This document shows, piece after piece, positions 35,146-43,496 of a DNA stretch of 64,000 nt. The stretch spans positions 6,340 through 70,339 of the forward strand of contig NZ_JABETO010000030.1 in NCBI RefSeq assembly GCF_013055795.1. Direction: 5' to 3'. Under the pieces are notes generated by a model. That model saw only the letters and a program-made list of their open reading frames with translations. It made no database searches and was not told the origin of the DNA. The position numbers were made by a program, and so were the translations under genes. Within the stretch, counting starts at the first letter, position 1. Each line of letters opens with the position of its first letter. Source of the stretch: Streptomyces sp. I05A-00742 (GTDB taxonomy: Bacteria; Actinomycetota; Actinomycetes; Streptomycetales; Streptomycetaceae).

Positions 35146-36170
35146 CAGTTCTCGCGGAGCTTGGTGAGGATTTCGTCGATCTCGCGCTCCGTGGCGGGGT
35201 CGATGAGGTTCCGGTCGTTCATCCAGTCGTCGTTGAAGACGGTGTCCATGTACTTCTCCCCGCCGTCGTTGACGAGGGCGACCATAGTCGTGCCGGGTGG
35301 CAGACAGGGCAGGCGGGTCAGGGCCTCGTGGACGACGCCGCCGGCGGATCCGCCGATGAGCAGGCCGGTGCGGGCGACGGCCCGGCAGGTGGCGAACGCT
35401 TCCACGTCGCCGACCTTGACCCCTTCGTCGATCAGGGCGAAGTCGACCAGGGCGCCGATACCGGCGCCCTCGGGGGTGCCGGTGCCCGACTGGTAGTAGT
35501 CGTGGGCGGGGCCGCCGAAGGCGATCGACCCCTTGGGCTCGACGCCGATGGTCTTCACTCCGGGGACGAGCCTGCGCAGCTCGCGGGTGGTGCCGCAGAG
35601 GGCGCCGCCGGTGCCGACGGCGCCGATGAGGACGTCGACGCGGCCGTCGAGCGCCTGGTGGAGCTCGTGGGCGACCGGGTAGTAGCCCACGCCGTTGCTG
35701 GGGTTGTTGTGCTGCTCGGTGAAGACGGTGTTGTCCCGGCCGCGGGCCATCTCCTCGGCGAGTTCCTCGCGGGCCGCGGTGGCGAGCTCGTCGGTGCCGT
35801 CGTCGACGACGTGGACGAGTTCCGTGCCGAGGGCTTTCATACCGCGCAGCTTGTCCGCGCAGGCGTGGTTGTCGACGACCGCCGTGAATGTGTAGCCGCG
35901 CTCGGCGGCGATCACCGACAGGCCCAGGCCGGTGTTGCCCGAGGTGGACTCGATGATCCGGCCGCCGGGGCGCAGCTCGCCCGCGGCCTCGGCGGCGTCG
36001 ACCATGGCGCGTGCCATGCGGATCTTGGCGGTTCCTGTGGGGTTGTACATCTCCAGCTTCAGGAGCAGGCGGCTGCCGTTCTCGGTGCGGCCCAGCTCGA
36101 ACAGCGGGGTGTATCCGATGAGGTCGGATATGCGGGAGACCACGGCGGGGCGCGTCAGTGCCTCGTTCAT
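35145..36170 (-). CDS. SbnA/VioB-like 2,3-diaminopropionate pathway PLP synthase
   Basis: 341 residues, cysteine-synthase-fold. PLP lysine in YNPTGTAKIRMA near 45, STSGNTGLGLS near 75, glycine loop GAVGTGGALCG near 185, and ALVNDGGEKYMDTVFNDDW at the C-terminus. In staphyloferrin B and viomycin pathways the SbnA enzyme joins O-phosphoserine and glutamate to N-(2-amino-2-carboxyethyl)-glutamate. Its partner SbnB, encoded two genes upstream, oxidises this to L-2,3-diaminopropionate and 2-oxoglutarate. The presence of both here makes this role likely. Confidence 0.8.
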   Translation of the reverse strand: MNEALTRPAVVSRISDLIGYTPLFELGRTENGSRLLLKLEMYNPTGTAKIRMARAMVDAAEAAGELRPGGRIIESTSGNTGLGLSVIAAERGYTFTAVVDNHACADKLRGMKALGTELVHVVDDGTDELATAAREELAEEMARGRDNTVFTEQHNNPSNGVGYYPVAHELHQALDGRVDVLIGAVGTGGALCGTTRELRRLVPGVKTIGVEPKGSIAFGGPAHDYYQSGTGTPEGAGIGALVDFALIDEGVKVGDVEAFATCRAVARTGLLIGGSAGGVVHEALTRLPCLPPGTTMVALVNDGGEKYMDTVFNDDWMNDRNLIDPATEREIDEILTKLREN

Positions 36171-36209
36171 GGGGGGAGCTCCTGTGACAGGCGGGACGGA
36201 CGGAGGGGT

Positions 36210-37616
36210 TCAGCAGGAGGGGCGGCGGTCCAGGCGCCAGCGCGGCCGCCCGCCGGTGGTTTCCAGGACGACCTTGGGCGGCAGCGGCAGGTCGTGGAAC
36301 GGGGACTCGTTGGAGTCCATCTGGTACCCGGCCGTGTTGGGGTAGACCAGCAGGTCACCGACCGCGGGGCGGGCGGGGAAGGGGATCTTTCTCCAGGTGA
36401 GCATGTCCGACTCCAGACAGGTCGCGCCGCCCACGCACGCGGGGTGGACGCCCCGGCCGCCCGCCCGGCCGGCCCGGGTGACCAGCACGGGGTCGGGGAG
36501 GTATTCGCTGTTGAACCACTGCTCGGACAGGCTGAGGCTGGTCCCGTCGACGGTGAGGATCGCGTAGCCGTCACGGTCCTTGACGCCCTGGACGCGGAAG
36601 ACGGAGGCGCCGGCCCGGTCCAGCAGCGCACGGCCGGGTTCCATCAGCAAGGTGGTGCCGGTCTCCCGCAGCCCGCGGCCGAGGCCGCCCCGGCCGCCCG
36701 CGGGGACGGACGCCAGCACGGCCCGGAGCGCGTCGGCCCCGGCGTCCGGCGAGTGGTACGGGTAGAAGCCGTCCGCGGCGAAGGCCTTGCGGGCGTGGTA
36801 GTGCCCGGGCCGCTGCGCCGCGAGGAAGGCGTGCCAGTCGCCGGACGCCGCGTAGTCGACGGCGAATCCGCCGCCGATGCTGATCCGGTCGGCCGGGAGC
36901 CCCAGGGCGCGGGCCTTGAGACAGAGGCCGACGAGGTGGCCGCCCAGGTCGGCGCGCGGCTGGACGGCGTAGCCCGGCAGATGGAAGCTGAAGCCCTCCA
37001 TCCGGACGGCGTCGCCCGCCCGTACGCACCGCGTCAGCGCCTCCTCCAGCTCGGCCTCGTCCAGGCCGAAACGGCTGTGGGGCTGCGCCGGGGGGAGCCG
37101 TCGCAACAGCAGCCGGGCGGGGCGGCCCGGGCAGGTGTGCGCCAGGGCGACGATCCGGTCCAGCTCGTCGAGGGAGTCGACGGCGGTCAGGGCGCCCTGG
37201 AGGACGGCGACCCGCAGCAGTTCCGCGTTCTTGGCCGGCCCGGTCACCACGACGTTCTCGCCCCGCACCCCGTGGCCGAGGACCTCGCGGAGTTCGCCGG
37301 AGCTCGCGACGTCCACTCCGGCGCCGGTGGCCGCGCAGCGTTCGATCCACGCGGCGGCCTTGTTGGCCTTCTTCGCGTAGTACACGCGCCCGTCCACCCC
37401 GGCGTCGGCCGCCGCCGCGCGGAACGCGGCGAGGTTGTCGTCGAAGCGGTGCGGGAGCAGGAAGTGGAAGGGGCCGCCGAAGGCGTGGGCCAGCTCGTGG
37501 AGGAGACCGCTGTCGAGGACCGCGTCGGTCTCGGGGTCCGGGTGCACGGGGAGCGAGGGAAGTGTGGGAAGCGCGGGGGGTGTGGGGAGCGCCTGGGGTA
37601 TGCCGTTCACCGCCAC
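36210..37616 (-). CDS. Type III (alanine-racemase-fold) PLP decarboxylase, SbnH-like
   Basis: 468 residues. PLP lysine at about 83 in VYYAKKANKAAAW; glycine loop ISIGGGFAVDYA; substrate-side Cys block HPACVGGATCLESDML near 395; PNTAGYQMDSNES at the C-terminus. Relatives decarboxylate diaminopimelate, ornithine or, in SbnH, a citryl-diaminopropionate intermediate. It overlaps the SbnB-like gene by 10 bases. Substrate may be diaminopropionate, its conjugate, or a hydroxylated amino acid from the oxygenase. Confidence 0.8.
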   Translation of the reverse strand: MAVNGIPQALPTPPALPTLPSLPVHPDPETDAVLDSGLLHELAHAFGGPFHFLLPHRFDDNLAAFRAAAADAGVDGRVYYAKKANKAAAWIERCAATGAGVDVASSGELREVLGHGVRGENVVVTGPAKNAELLRVAVLQGALTAVDSLDELDRIVALAHTCPGRPARLLLRRLPPAQPHSRFGLDEAELEEALTRCVRAGDAVRMEGFSFHLPGYAVQPRADLGGHLVGLCLKARALGLPADRISIGGGFAVDYAASGDWHAFLAAQRPGHYHARKAFAADGFYPYHSPDAGADALRAVLASVPAGGRGGLGRGLRETGTTLLMEPGRALLDRAGASVFRVQGVKDRDGYAILTVDGTSLSLSEQWFNSEYLPDPVLVTRAGRAGGRGVHPACVGGATCLESDMLTWRKIPFPARPAVGDLLVYPNTAGYQMDSNESPFHDLPLPPKVVLETTGGRPRWRLDRRPSC

Positions 37617-38623
37617 AGCGGCACCCGCGTTCCCAGGCCCTGCTCGATGGCGAGCTGGGCGAAGCGGTGGCCGAGGGCGATGTCGGTGACGACCAGGCCG
37701 CTGTTGTAGGCGAAGATCCGCTGTTCCGGCGCGGTGCGGCCGGCCGCGGCGCCCGCGAGGACCGGCGGGAACTCGGCGTCCACGGCGGGGAAGTCGCCGT
37801 CGGCGTCCGCCATGTCGGTGCCCGTGACCTTCATCTGGGCCTCGCTGGTGGCCACGACGCGGTCGGCGCGGAGCAGGGTCGAGGGGGCCAGCCCATGCCC
37901 GACGAGGACCGACAGCGCGCCGGGCTTCAGGTCGTCGGCCTCGATCGCCGCGGGGGTGTGGGCGCCCGCCGTGGCCACGATGACGTCGGCCTCGGCCGCG
38001 GCGGCCCGTGCGTCGGTGACGATCTCGACGTCCCGGCCGGGGAAGTGGGCGCGCAGCCGCGCCCGGACCGCCTCGATTCCCTCCGGGTGGGTGCCGAAGA
38101 GCATCAGCCGGTCCAGATCGGGCAGCGTGGTGAGCAGGAACGGCAGGGCCAGCCGCCCTTGTGTGCCGGTGCCGACGACCAGAGCGCCGCGCGCGCCGGG
38201 GGCGGCGAGCTCGCGGGCGAGGAGCGCGGAGACGGCCGGGGTGCGCAGGGAGCCGATCCGGCCGCAGTCCATCATCGCGACGGGCAGGCCGGTGACGTCG
38301 TCGTAGAGCGTGAGCGAGGTGTAGTAGTGCTGCTCCTCGCGGCCCTTGTCCAGGCCGTGCTTGTACGAGGTCTTGACGGCGACGACATCGCGGGAGCCGT
38401 CGCGGCCGAGCATCGCGTACGAGACGGAGTGGCCGTCGGAGGGCTTGACGGTGAGCTTGCGCGGGTTGTCCGACCGGCCGGCGGCCAGGGTGCGGTAGGC
38501 GCCCTCCACCGTGGCGACGACGTCCGCGAGGGTGATGCCGATGCCCGCGAGGTCGCCGGTGGACAGCAGACGCAGGGTGGTGTCGTCGGCGGGTATGCAG
38601 GGGTCCGTGGTGGGACTGGTCAT
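37607..38623 (-). CDS. SbnB/VioK-like N-(2-amino-2-carboxyethyl)-L-glutamate dehydrogenase
   Basis: 338 residues of the ornithine-cyclodeaminase/mu-crystallin family: RKLTVKPSDGHSVSYAMLG near 50, IGSLRTPAVSALLARELA near 115, Rossmann motif ALVVGTGTQGRLALPF near 140, and ATAGAHTPA. ATG 38623 follows GAGGAGCGG. Together with the SbnA-like enzyme it should form L-2,3-diaminopropionate from O-phosphoserine and glutamate with NAD+. Confidence 0.8.
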   Translation of the reverse strand: MTSPTTDPCIPADDTTLRLLSTGDLAGIGITLADVVATVEGAYRTLAAGRSDNPRKLTVKPSDGHSVSYAMLGRDGSRDVVAVKTSYKHGLDKGREEQHYYTSLTLYDDVTGLPVAMMDCGRIGSLRTPAVSALLARELAAPGARGALVVGTGTQGRLALPFLLTTLPDLDRLMLFGTHPEGIEAVRARLRAHFPGRDVEIVTDARAAAAEADVIVATAGAHTPAAIEADDLKPGALSVLVGHGLAPSTLLRADRVVATSEAQMKVTGTDMADADGDFPAVDAEFPPVLAGAAAGRTAPEQRIFAYNSGLVVTDIALGHRFAQLAIEQGLGTRVPLWR

Positions 38624-38654
38624 GGTCCGCTCCTCGTCTTGCCGGTTTCGGTGA

Positions 38655-39647
38655 TCAGGTGGCGTACGCCTCAAGGGCGGCTTGGCCGTAGCCGTGTTCG
38701 GCCGCCTCGGCGGGCGGGCGGGTGGCGCGCCCGGGGACGCGTACCGACGCGCGCTTGAGCCAGCGGTCGGTGCCGTCGTAGCGGGCCTTGAAGGGGACGC
38801 GGCCGTGCACGACGAGGTCGTTGTCGACGACGAGGACCTCGCCGGGCTCCAGGCTCACCGCCACCGAGACGCGGGCGAGTTCGGCCTCCAGCCGCCCGTA
38901 CGCCGCCCGGTAGGCGGGGCCGGCCTTCTCCAGCGGGGTGTAGGCCGGGTCGAAGCGCAGGGTGAGACCGTCCTCGGACTGCCACAGGACGGGGACGTCG
39001 GGTGGGCTCCCGCCGAAGCCCTGCGCCTCCGTGTAGGCGTCGTCGGGGAGGATCGGCAGCTCGGCGCGCGAGAGCGTGGCGATGTCGGTGTCCGTCAGCC
39101 GTACCTTGCGGATGCTCGCGGCGGTGGTGGCGACGTGGTCGTGGTTGCGCATGCAGCCCAGCATCAGCAGATGGGCGCGGCCGGGGTGGAAGGCGTCCTC
39201 GGTGTGCGGGCTGAGGAGGACCTCACTGCCGGCGCCGGTCTGCTCCTGCTCACGGCCTGCTGCGGGGACGATGTTGTGAACGAAGCGTCCGTTCTGCTGG
39301 CCCTCCCAGGCGAGGGGATGGCCCATGGCGGTGGCGAGCAGCAGCATCGCGATGTCGTGGACGGCGCCGCTGTCCCCGGCGGTGGCCCAGCTTCCGGGCG
39401 TGGGGCCCACGGCGGTGTCGTCGACGGTCAGGCCGCGGAGCACGAACAGGCCGTCGTCGGTGTCGACGGGCCGCAGCTGCCGCCGGACCGGTTCGCTGAG
39501 GGCGGCCGCCGACTCGGCGACCAGCCCGAGGAGTTCGGGGGACGTGGCGGAGGTACCGGATGCGGCGAGGATCTGTCCGGCGGCCCGGTGGAGCTCGGCG
39601 GCCGAGGCGGAGTCGAGCGGGCGGACAGGGGCGGGTCCCGTACTCAT
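38655..39647 (-). CDS. Clavaminate-synthase-like Fe(II)/2-oxoglutarate oxygenase (VioC/AsnO type)
   Basis: 330 residues. Facial triad His148 and Glu150 in SPHTEDAFHPG with distal His281 in VDNDLVVHGR; the 2-oxoglutarate-binding Arg lies in DRWLKR (about 295-299). HxE with a following AFH is characteristic of the amino-acid beta-hydroxylases VioC, AsnO and OrfP. It probably hydroxylates a free amino acid such as Asp, Asn or Arg, to be used as a metal ligand. First gene of the leftward operon, about 190 bases from an iron box. Confidence 0.8.
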   Translation of the reverse strand: MSTGPAPVRPLDSASAAELHRAAGQILAASGTSATSPELLGLVAESAAALSEPVRRQLRPVDTDDGLFVLRGLTVDDTAVGPTPGSWATAGDSGAVHDIAMLLLATAMGHPLAWEGQQNGRFVHNIVPAAGREQEQTGAGSEVLLSPHTEDAFHPGRAHLLMLGCMRNHDHVATTAASIRKVRLTDTDIATLSRAELPILPDDAYTEAQGFGGSPPDVPVLWQSEDGLTLRFDPAYTPLEKAGPAYRAAYGRLEAELARVSVAVSLEPGEVLVVDNDLVVHGRVPFKARYDGTDRWLKRASVRVPGRATRPPAEAAEHGYGQAALEAYAT

Positions 39648-39834
39648 GGCGAAGTCATCCGTTTCCGTGGGGTGGGCGAGCGGATTCCGGGCATGCCTCG
39701 GGGCGGTCGCAAGGCAGGGCGGTACGCGGAGAGCGCGGCCGGTGGCGGTGCGCGGGAGTGCGGCCGGTGGGGGAGGGCGGATGGCGGGAACTGACGGTTG
39801 GCGTCAGCGGCTGCCGAGGAAAGTACCACCGAAG

Positions 39835-39853
39835 TTAGGTAAGGCAAACCTTA
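39835..39853 (-). promoter_or_regulatory. DmdR-type iron box for the leftward operon
   Basis: TTAGGTAAGGCAAACCTTA matches the streptomycete iron box TTAGGTTAGGCTCACCTAA at 15 of 19 positions and keeps the TTAGG...CCT arms. Under iron sufficiency DmdR1-Fe2+ would repress the oxygenase-SbnB-decarboxylase-SbnA-MATE operon. Confidence 0.75.
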
Positions 39854-39966
39854 CTCGCGAGTCGTCCGTTTCACCCGATTTTAGGCAATTGGCAGGCGGG
39901 AAACGGAGGTTGAGGGCGGTTTGGCTTTCGCTTCAAACCCCACACATCTTTGCGATCACGGCAGAA

Positions 39967-39985
39967 TTAGGGTAGGCAATCCTAA
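39967..39985 (+). promoter_or_regulatory. DmdR-type iron box for the rightward importer operon
   Basis: TTAGGGTAGGCAATCCTAA, 15 of 19 matches to the iron-box consensus with perfect TTAGG/CCTAA ends, ending 31 bases before the GTG of the binding-protein gene. Two separate boxes in one divergent region give each operon its own iron control. Confidence 0.8.
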
Positions 39986-40016
39986 GTAGCCCATAGTCGC
40001 AGCGAACGGGGACGAC

Positions 40017-41570
40017 GTGAATTGGACAAGGCGTCAAGCGCTGGGCACCGGCGGAGGCATGGCCGCGGCCGTGCTGCTCGCCGCCTGTGGGGGCGGCAAG
40101 GACACGTCCTCCTCACCCGCGGACTCCGCCGGCGGCACCCCCCGCAAGGGCGGCACCCTCCGCATCGGCGCACTCGGCCGCGCCTCCGCCACCACCCGCG
40201 ACCCACACGGTGTCCAGGGCAACGAGAGCGACTACCTCATCATCGCCCTCGTCCACGACACCCTCACCGCACCCGGCCTGAAGGACAACACCGTCGGCCG
40301 CCTCGCCTCCGGCTGGAAGGCATCCGACGACCTCAGGACCTGGCGCTTCACGATCGCCAAGGGCGCCACCTTCCACGACGGTTCACCGGTCACCGCCGAC
40401 GACGTGGTGTGGTCGCTGCGCAGGCTGCGCAACACCCCCGCCGGCGCGGCCCGGCTGCCCGGCATCAAGGCGGAGAACATCACCGCCGACGGCAAGGACA
40501 CCGTGGTCCTCGTCTCCGACTACGCCAACGCCGAACTCCCCCTGCTCCTCCGCCTGACGACGTTCGTCCTCAAGAAGGACACCGCCGACAAGGACATCGC
40601 CAAGGCCCCCGGCACCGGGCCGTTCACACTCGACTGGTTCCGCGGCGGCAACACCCGTCTGCTGCGCAACGACAAGTGGCACGGCGGGCCGGTCCACCTC
40701 GACGCCATCGAGGTGACCATGTTCGAGAGCCCCCAGGCCATGGCCAACGCCCTTCTGGGCGGCCAGATCGACGTCGCCTCCAACGCCGGCCCCGTCGCCG
40801 CCCGCACCGCCGCCTCGCGCAAGGACGTCCAGGTCGTCCGCCGCCCCAACGACATGGCGATGCCCATCGTGATGCGCACCGCCGACGGGCCCTTCGCCGA
40901 CGTCAGGGTCCGCGAGGCCATGAAGCTCGTCGTCGACCGCGAGGCCATGGTCAAACAGGTCCTCTCCGGCTACGGAACCGTCGCCAACGACATCCTGGGC
41001 ACCGGCGACCCCGCCTACGCCAAGGACATCCCCCAACGCGCGCGGGACCTCGCCAAGGCCAGGAAGCTGCTCGAAGAGGCGCACTTCGACTTCTCCAGGA
41101 CCTACGAGCTCATCACCACCGAGGACGTCCCCGGCCTGGCCGAGTCCGCGACCCTCTTCGCCCACCAGGCCCGCGAGGCCGGTATCAAGATCGAGGTCGT
41201 CAAGCAGGAGTCGGGCGCCTTCTACGACAAGACCTGGCTCAAGGGCGCGTTCTACACCAACTACTGGGGCACCAACGACTCCGTGGTGTACCTCGCCTCC
41301 AAGACCATGGTCACCGGCGCCGGTCAGAACGAGGCCGGCTGGTCCGAGAAGACCTTCGACGACACGTACCGCAAGCTCCTCGGCACCGCCGACAAGAAGG
41401 CCCGCGCCACGTCCCTGCGCGAACTCCAGCGCATCGAGCACGAGAAGTCCGGCTATCTGCTGTGGGGTGTGGCCGACGGCATTGACCTGGCCGGCGCCAA
41501 GGTCCGCAATCTGCCCAGGCTGCCGGGCTACGGGCGGGTCCAGCTCGAGAACGTCTGGCTGGCGCGTTGA
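40017..41570 (+). CDS. Family 5 ABC substrate-binding lipoprotein (peptide/nickel/opine type)
   Basis: 517 residues. A Tat-like RRQALGTGGG start and lipobox LLAAC, then the SBP_bac_5 fold (LASGWKASDDLRTWRFTIA near 95; GATFHDGSPVTADDVVWSLRR near 115; GTGPFTLDWFRGGN near 200). Family members bind peptides, nickel chelates or opine-type metallophores such as staphylopine (CntA). Directly behind an iron box and divergent from metallophore-type genes, so a metal-chelate ligand is more likely than peptides. The stop overlaps the permease start. Confidence 0.85.
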   Translation: MNWTRRQALGTGGGMAAAVLLAACGGGKDTSSSPADSAGGTPRKGGTLRIGALGRASATTRDPHGVQGNESDYLIIALVHDTLTAPGLKDNTVGRLASGWKASDDLRTWRFTIAKGATFHDGSPVTADDVVWSLRRLRNTPAGAARLPGIKAENITADGKDTVVLVSDYANAELPLLLRLTTFVLKKDTADKDIAKAPGTGPFTLDWFRGGNTRLLRNDKWHGGPVHLDAIEVTMFESPQAMANALLGGQIDVASNAGPVAARTAASRKDVQVVRRPNDMAMPIVMRTADGPFADVRVREAMKLVVDREAMVKQVLSGYGTVANDILGTGDPAYAKDIPQRARDLAKARKLLEEAHFDFSRTYELITTEDVPGLAESATLFAHQAREAGIKIEVVKQESGAFYDKTWLKGAFYTNYWGTNDSVVYLASKTMVTGAGQNEAGWSEKTFDDTYRKLLGTADKKARATSLRELQRIEHEKSGYLLWGVADGIDLAGAKVRNLPRLPGYGRVQLENVWLAR

Positions 41571-42577
41571 GCGAGGCAGTGAGGGAAGGGGCCGGGGCCG
41601 CCGCAGCACCTGCGGCGGCCCCGGCCCCGCGCCGCGCCCTCCGGGCGGCCGGCCGCGTCGGCGTCGTCATCGCCAAACGGGCCCTGATGCTGAGTGTGCT
41701 GCTCGCCGTCGTCTTCGCCGCGATCGAGCTGCTGCCCGGCGACGCGGCCTCGGCCACGTCCGAGCGCGGCGAGAGCGCGGCCGACACCACGGCCCGGCGC
41801 CACCTGCTCGGCCTGGACCGGCCCGTGTGGGAGCGGTTCCTGGACTGGATGACCGCGTTGCCCACCGGTGACCTGGGCACCTCCGCGCGGGGTGAGCGCG
41901 TCACCGACCTGCTCGCCGCCCCCTTCCCCAACACGCTCCTCCTCGGCACCATCGCCTTCGCCGTGACCCTCGCCGCCGCGCTCGCCCTGGGCTGCTGGGC
42001 GGCGGTGCGCCCCGGCGGCGCCGTGGACCGGATCATCGGCTTCACCTCCGGCATCGCGCTGGCCCTGCCGGAATTCGTCGTCTCCATCGGCCTGTTGCTG
42101 GTCCTGTCCCTGTGGACCGGCTGGCTGCCCGCCGTCACCCTCACCGCCCCCGACGGCTCGCCCGCCTCCTGGACCATGCTGGTCATGCCGGTCCTGGCCC
42201 TCGCCGTACCGCAGATCGGCTGGAACGCCCGTATCGTCCGCGGCGCGCTGGCCGACCAGGCCCGGGCCCCGCACGTGGCGGCCGCCCGGCTGGACGGACT
42301 GTCCCCCCGGCGCGTGCTGCTGCACCACGCGCTGCCCGGCGCGTGGCCCGCGATCGCCACGGGAGCCGCGACGTCCACCGGGATGCTGCTGGGCGGGGCG
42401 GTCGTCGTCGAGACCCTCTTCAACTACCCCGGCGTCGGCACCGTCCTGTCCGGCGCCGTCACCGACCGCGACACCCCGGTCATCGCCGGGGTCCTGGCCT
42501 GCACCGGAGCCGTCATCAGCCTCGTCCTGCTCGGTGCCGACCTCGTCCGTGCCCGCACCTCGGGAGCCCATCCATGA
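41567..42577 (+). CDS. DppB/NikB-type ABC permease
   Basis: 336 residues, six membrane helices and the EAA-like loop (ADQARAPHVAAARLDGLSPR near 230). An N-terminal GDAA block and LGLDRPVWERFLDWM match the OppB/DppB family. GTG start in a 4-base overlap with the binding-protein stop; 4-base overlap with the next gene too. Confidence 0.85.
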   Translation: MSEAVREGAGAAAAPAAAPAPRRALRAAGRVGVVIAKRALMLSVLLAVVFAAIELLPGDAASATSERGESAADTTARRHLLGLDRPVWERFLDWMTALPTGDLGTSARGERVTDLLAAPFPNTLLLGTIAFAVTLAAALALGCWAAVRPGGAVDRIIGFTSGIALALPEFVVSIGLLLVLSLWTGWLPAVTLTAPDGSPASWTMLVMPVLALAVPQIGWNARIVRGALADQARAPHVAAARLDGLSPRRVLLHHALPGAWPAIATGAATSTGMLLGGAVVVETLFNYPGVGTVLSGAVTDRDTPVIAGVLACTGAVISLVLLGADLVRARTSGAHP

Positions 42578-43431
42578 GCGCCCCCGTCCCCGTCCCCGCC
42601 TCCGTCCCGCGCAGCTCCCGGCGCCCCTCCGCCCGCATGCTCCTCGCGGTGGCGCCCGGGCTCCTGCTCACGCTGTTCGCCCTGGCCGGACCGCTGTTCG
42701 CCCCGCACCCCGTCGGCACACCCGTCACGGCGCCCTACGCCCCGCCCGGTGCGGACGCACTCCTCGGCGGCGACCAGCTCGGCCGCGACGTGCTCAGCCG
42801 GATGCTGCACGGCGGCAGCGCCCTCATCGGCAGCGCGCTCGCCGTCGCCCTGCTCGTCACCGCCCTGGCCGCCGTGCTGGGCTGCTTCGCCGTCCTCACC
42901 CCCACCCTGGGACGGCTCGTCGAGCGCGGCGCCGACATCGCCATCCTGCTGCCACCGGTCCTGGGCATGATGCTCGTCGCCCTGGCCTGGCCCGGCGGCG
43001 GACGTCTCGCCGTCATGGCCGCCGCCACCGTCCTCGGCGTGCCGTACGCGGTGCGCGTCGTCGCCGGCGCGGCCGCGCCCATCGCCGCGTCGGGCTTCGG
43101 CGAGGCCGCGACCGCCGGCGGCGAACGGCTGTGGCACCTGGCGCTGCGCGAGATCCTGCCCAATCTGCGCTCCACCGTCCTCGCCCTGTTCGGCCTGCGC
43201 TTCGTCGCCGCCGTCTACGTCATCTCCATGGCCGGCTTCCTCCAGCTCGGGCCCCAACCACCCGCCGCCGACTGGGCCCTGATGATCCGTGAGAACGCTC
43301 CCGGCGCCCTCCTCAACCCCTGGTCCGTCGTCGCGCCCAGCATCGCCATCGGCCTCCTGGCCGTCAGCGTCAACCTCGCCGCCGACGCGCTCGTGCCCAC
43401 CGCGCGCCGGGCCCCGGCGGCAGCCCGGTGA
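42574..43431 (+). CDS. DppC/NikC-type ABC permease
   Basis: 285 residues with five or six membrane segments; GGDQLGRDVLSRMLHGG near 65 is the LGTDxxGRDxxSR family motif, and GFGEAATAGGERLWHLALREILPN the EAA loop. Heterodimer partner of the preceding permease. Confidence 0.87.
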   Translation: MSAPVPVPASVPRSSRRPSARMLLAVAPGLLLTLFALAGPLFAPHPVGTPVTAPYAPPGADALLGGDQLGRDVLSRMLHGGSALIGSALAVALLVTALAAVLGCFAVLTPTLGRLVERGADIAILLPPVLGMMLVALAWPGGGRLAVMAAATVLGVPYAVRVVAGAAAPIAASGFGEAATAGGERLWHLALREILPNLRSTVLALFGLRFVAAVYVISMAGFLQLGPQPPAADWALMIRENAPGALLNPWSVVAPSIAIGLLAVSVNLAADALVPTARRAPAAAR

Positions 43432-43496
43432 TCCCCGTCGGCAGGCGACGGCCGCCCGTACCCCCACCCCGTCGAGCAGAGGAACCCGCCACGGCC

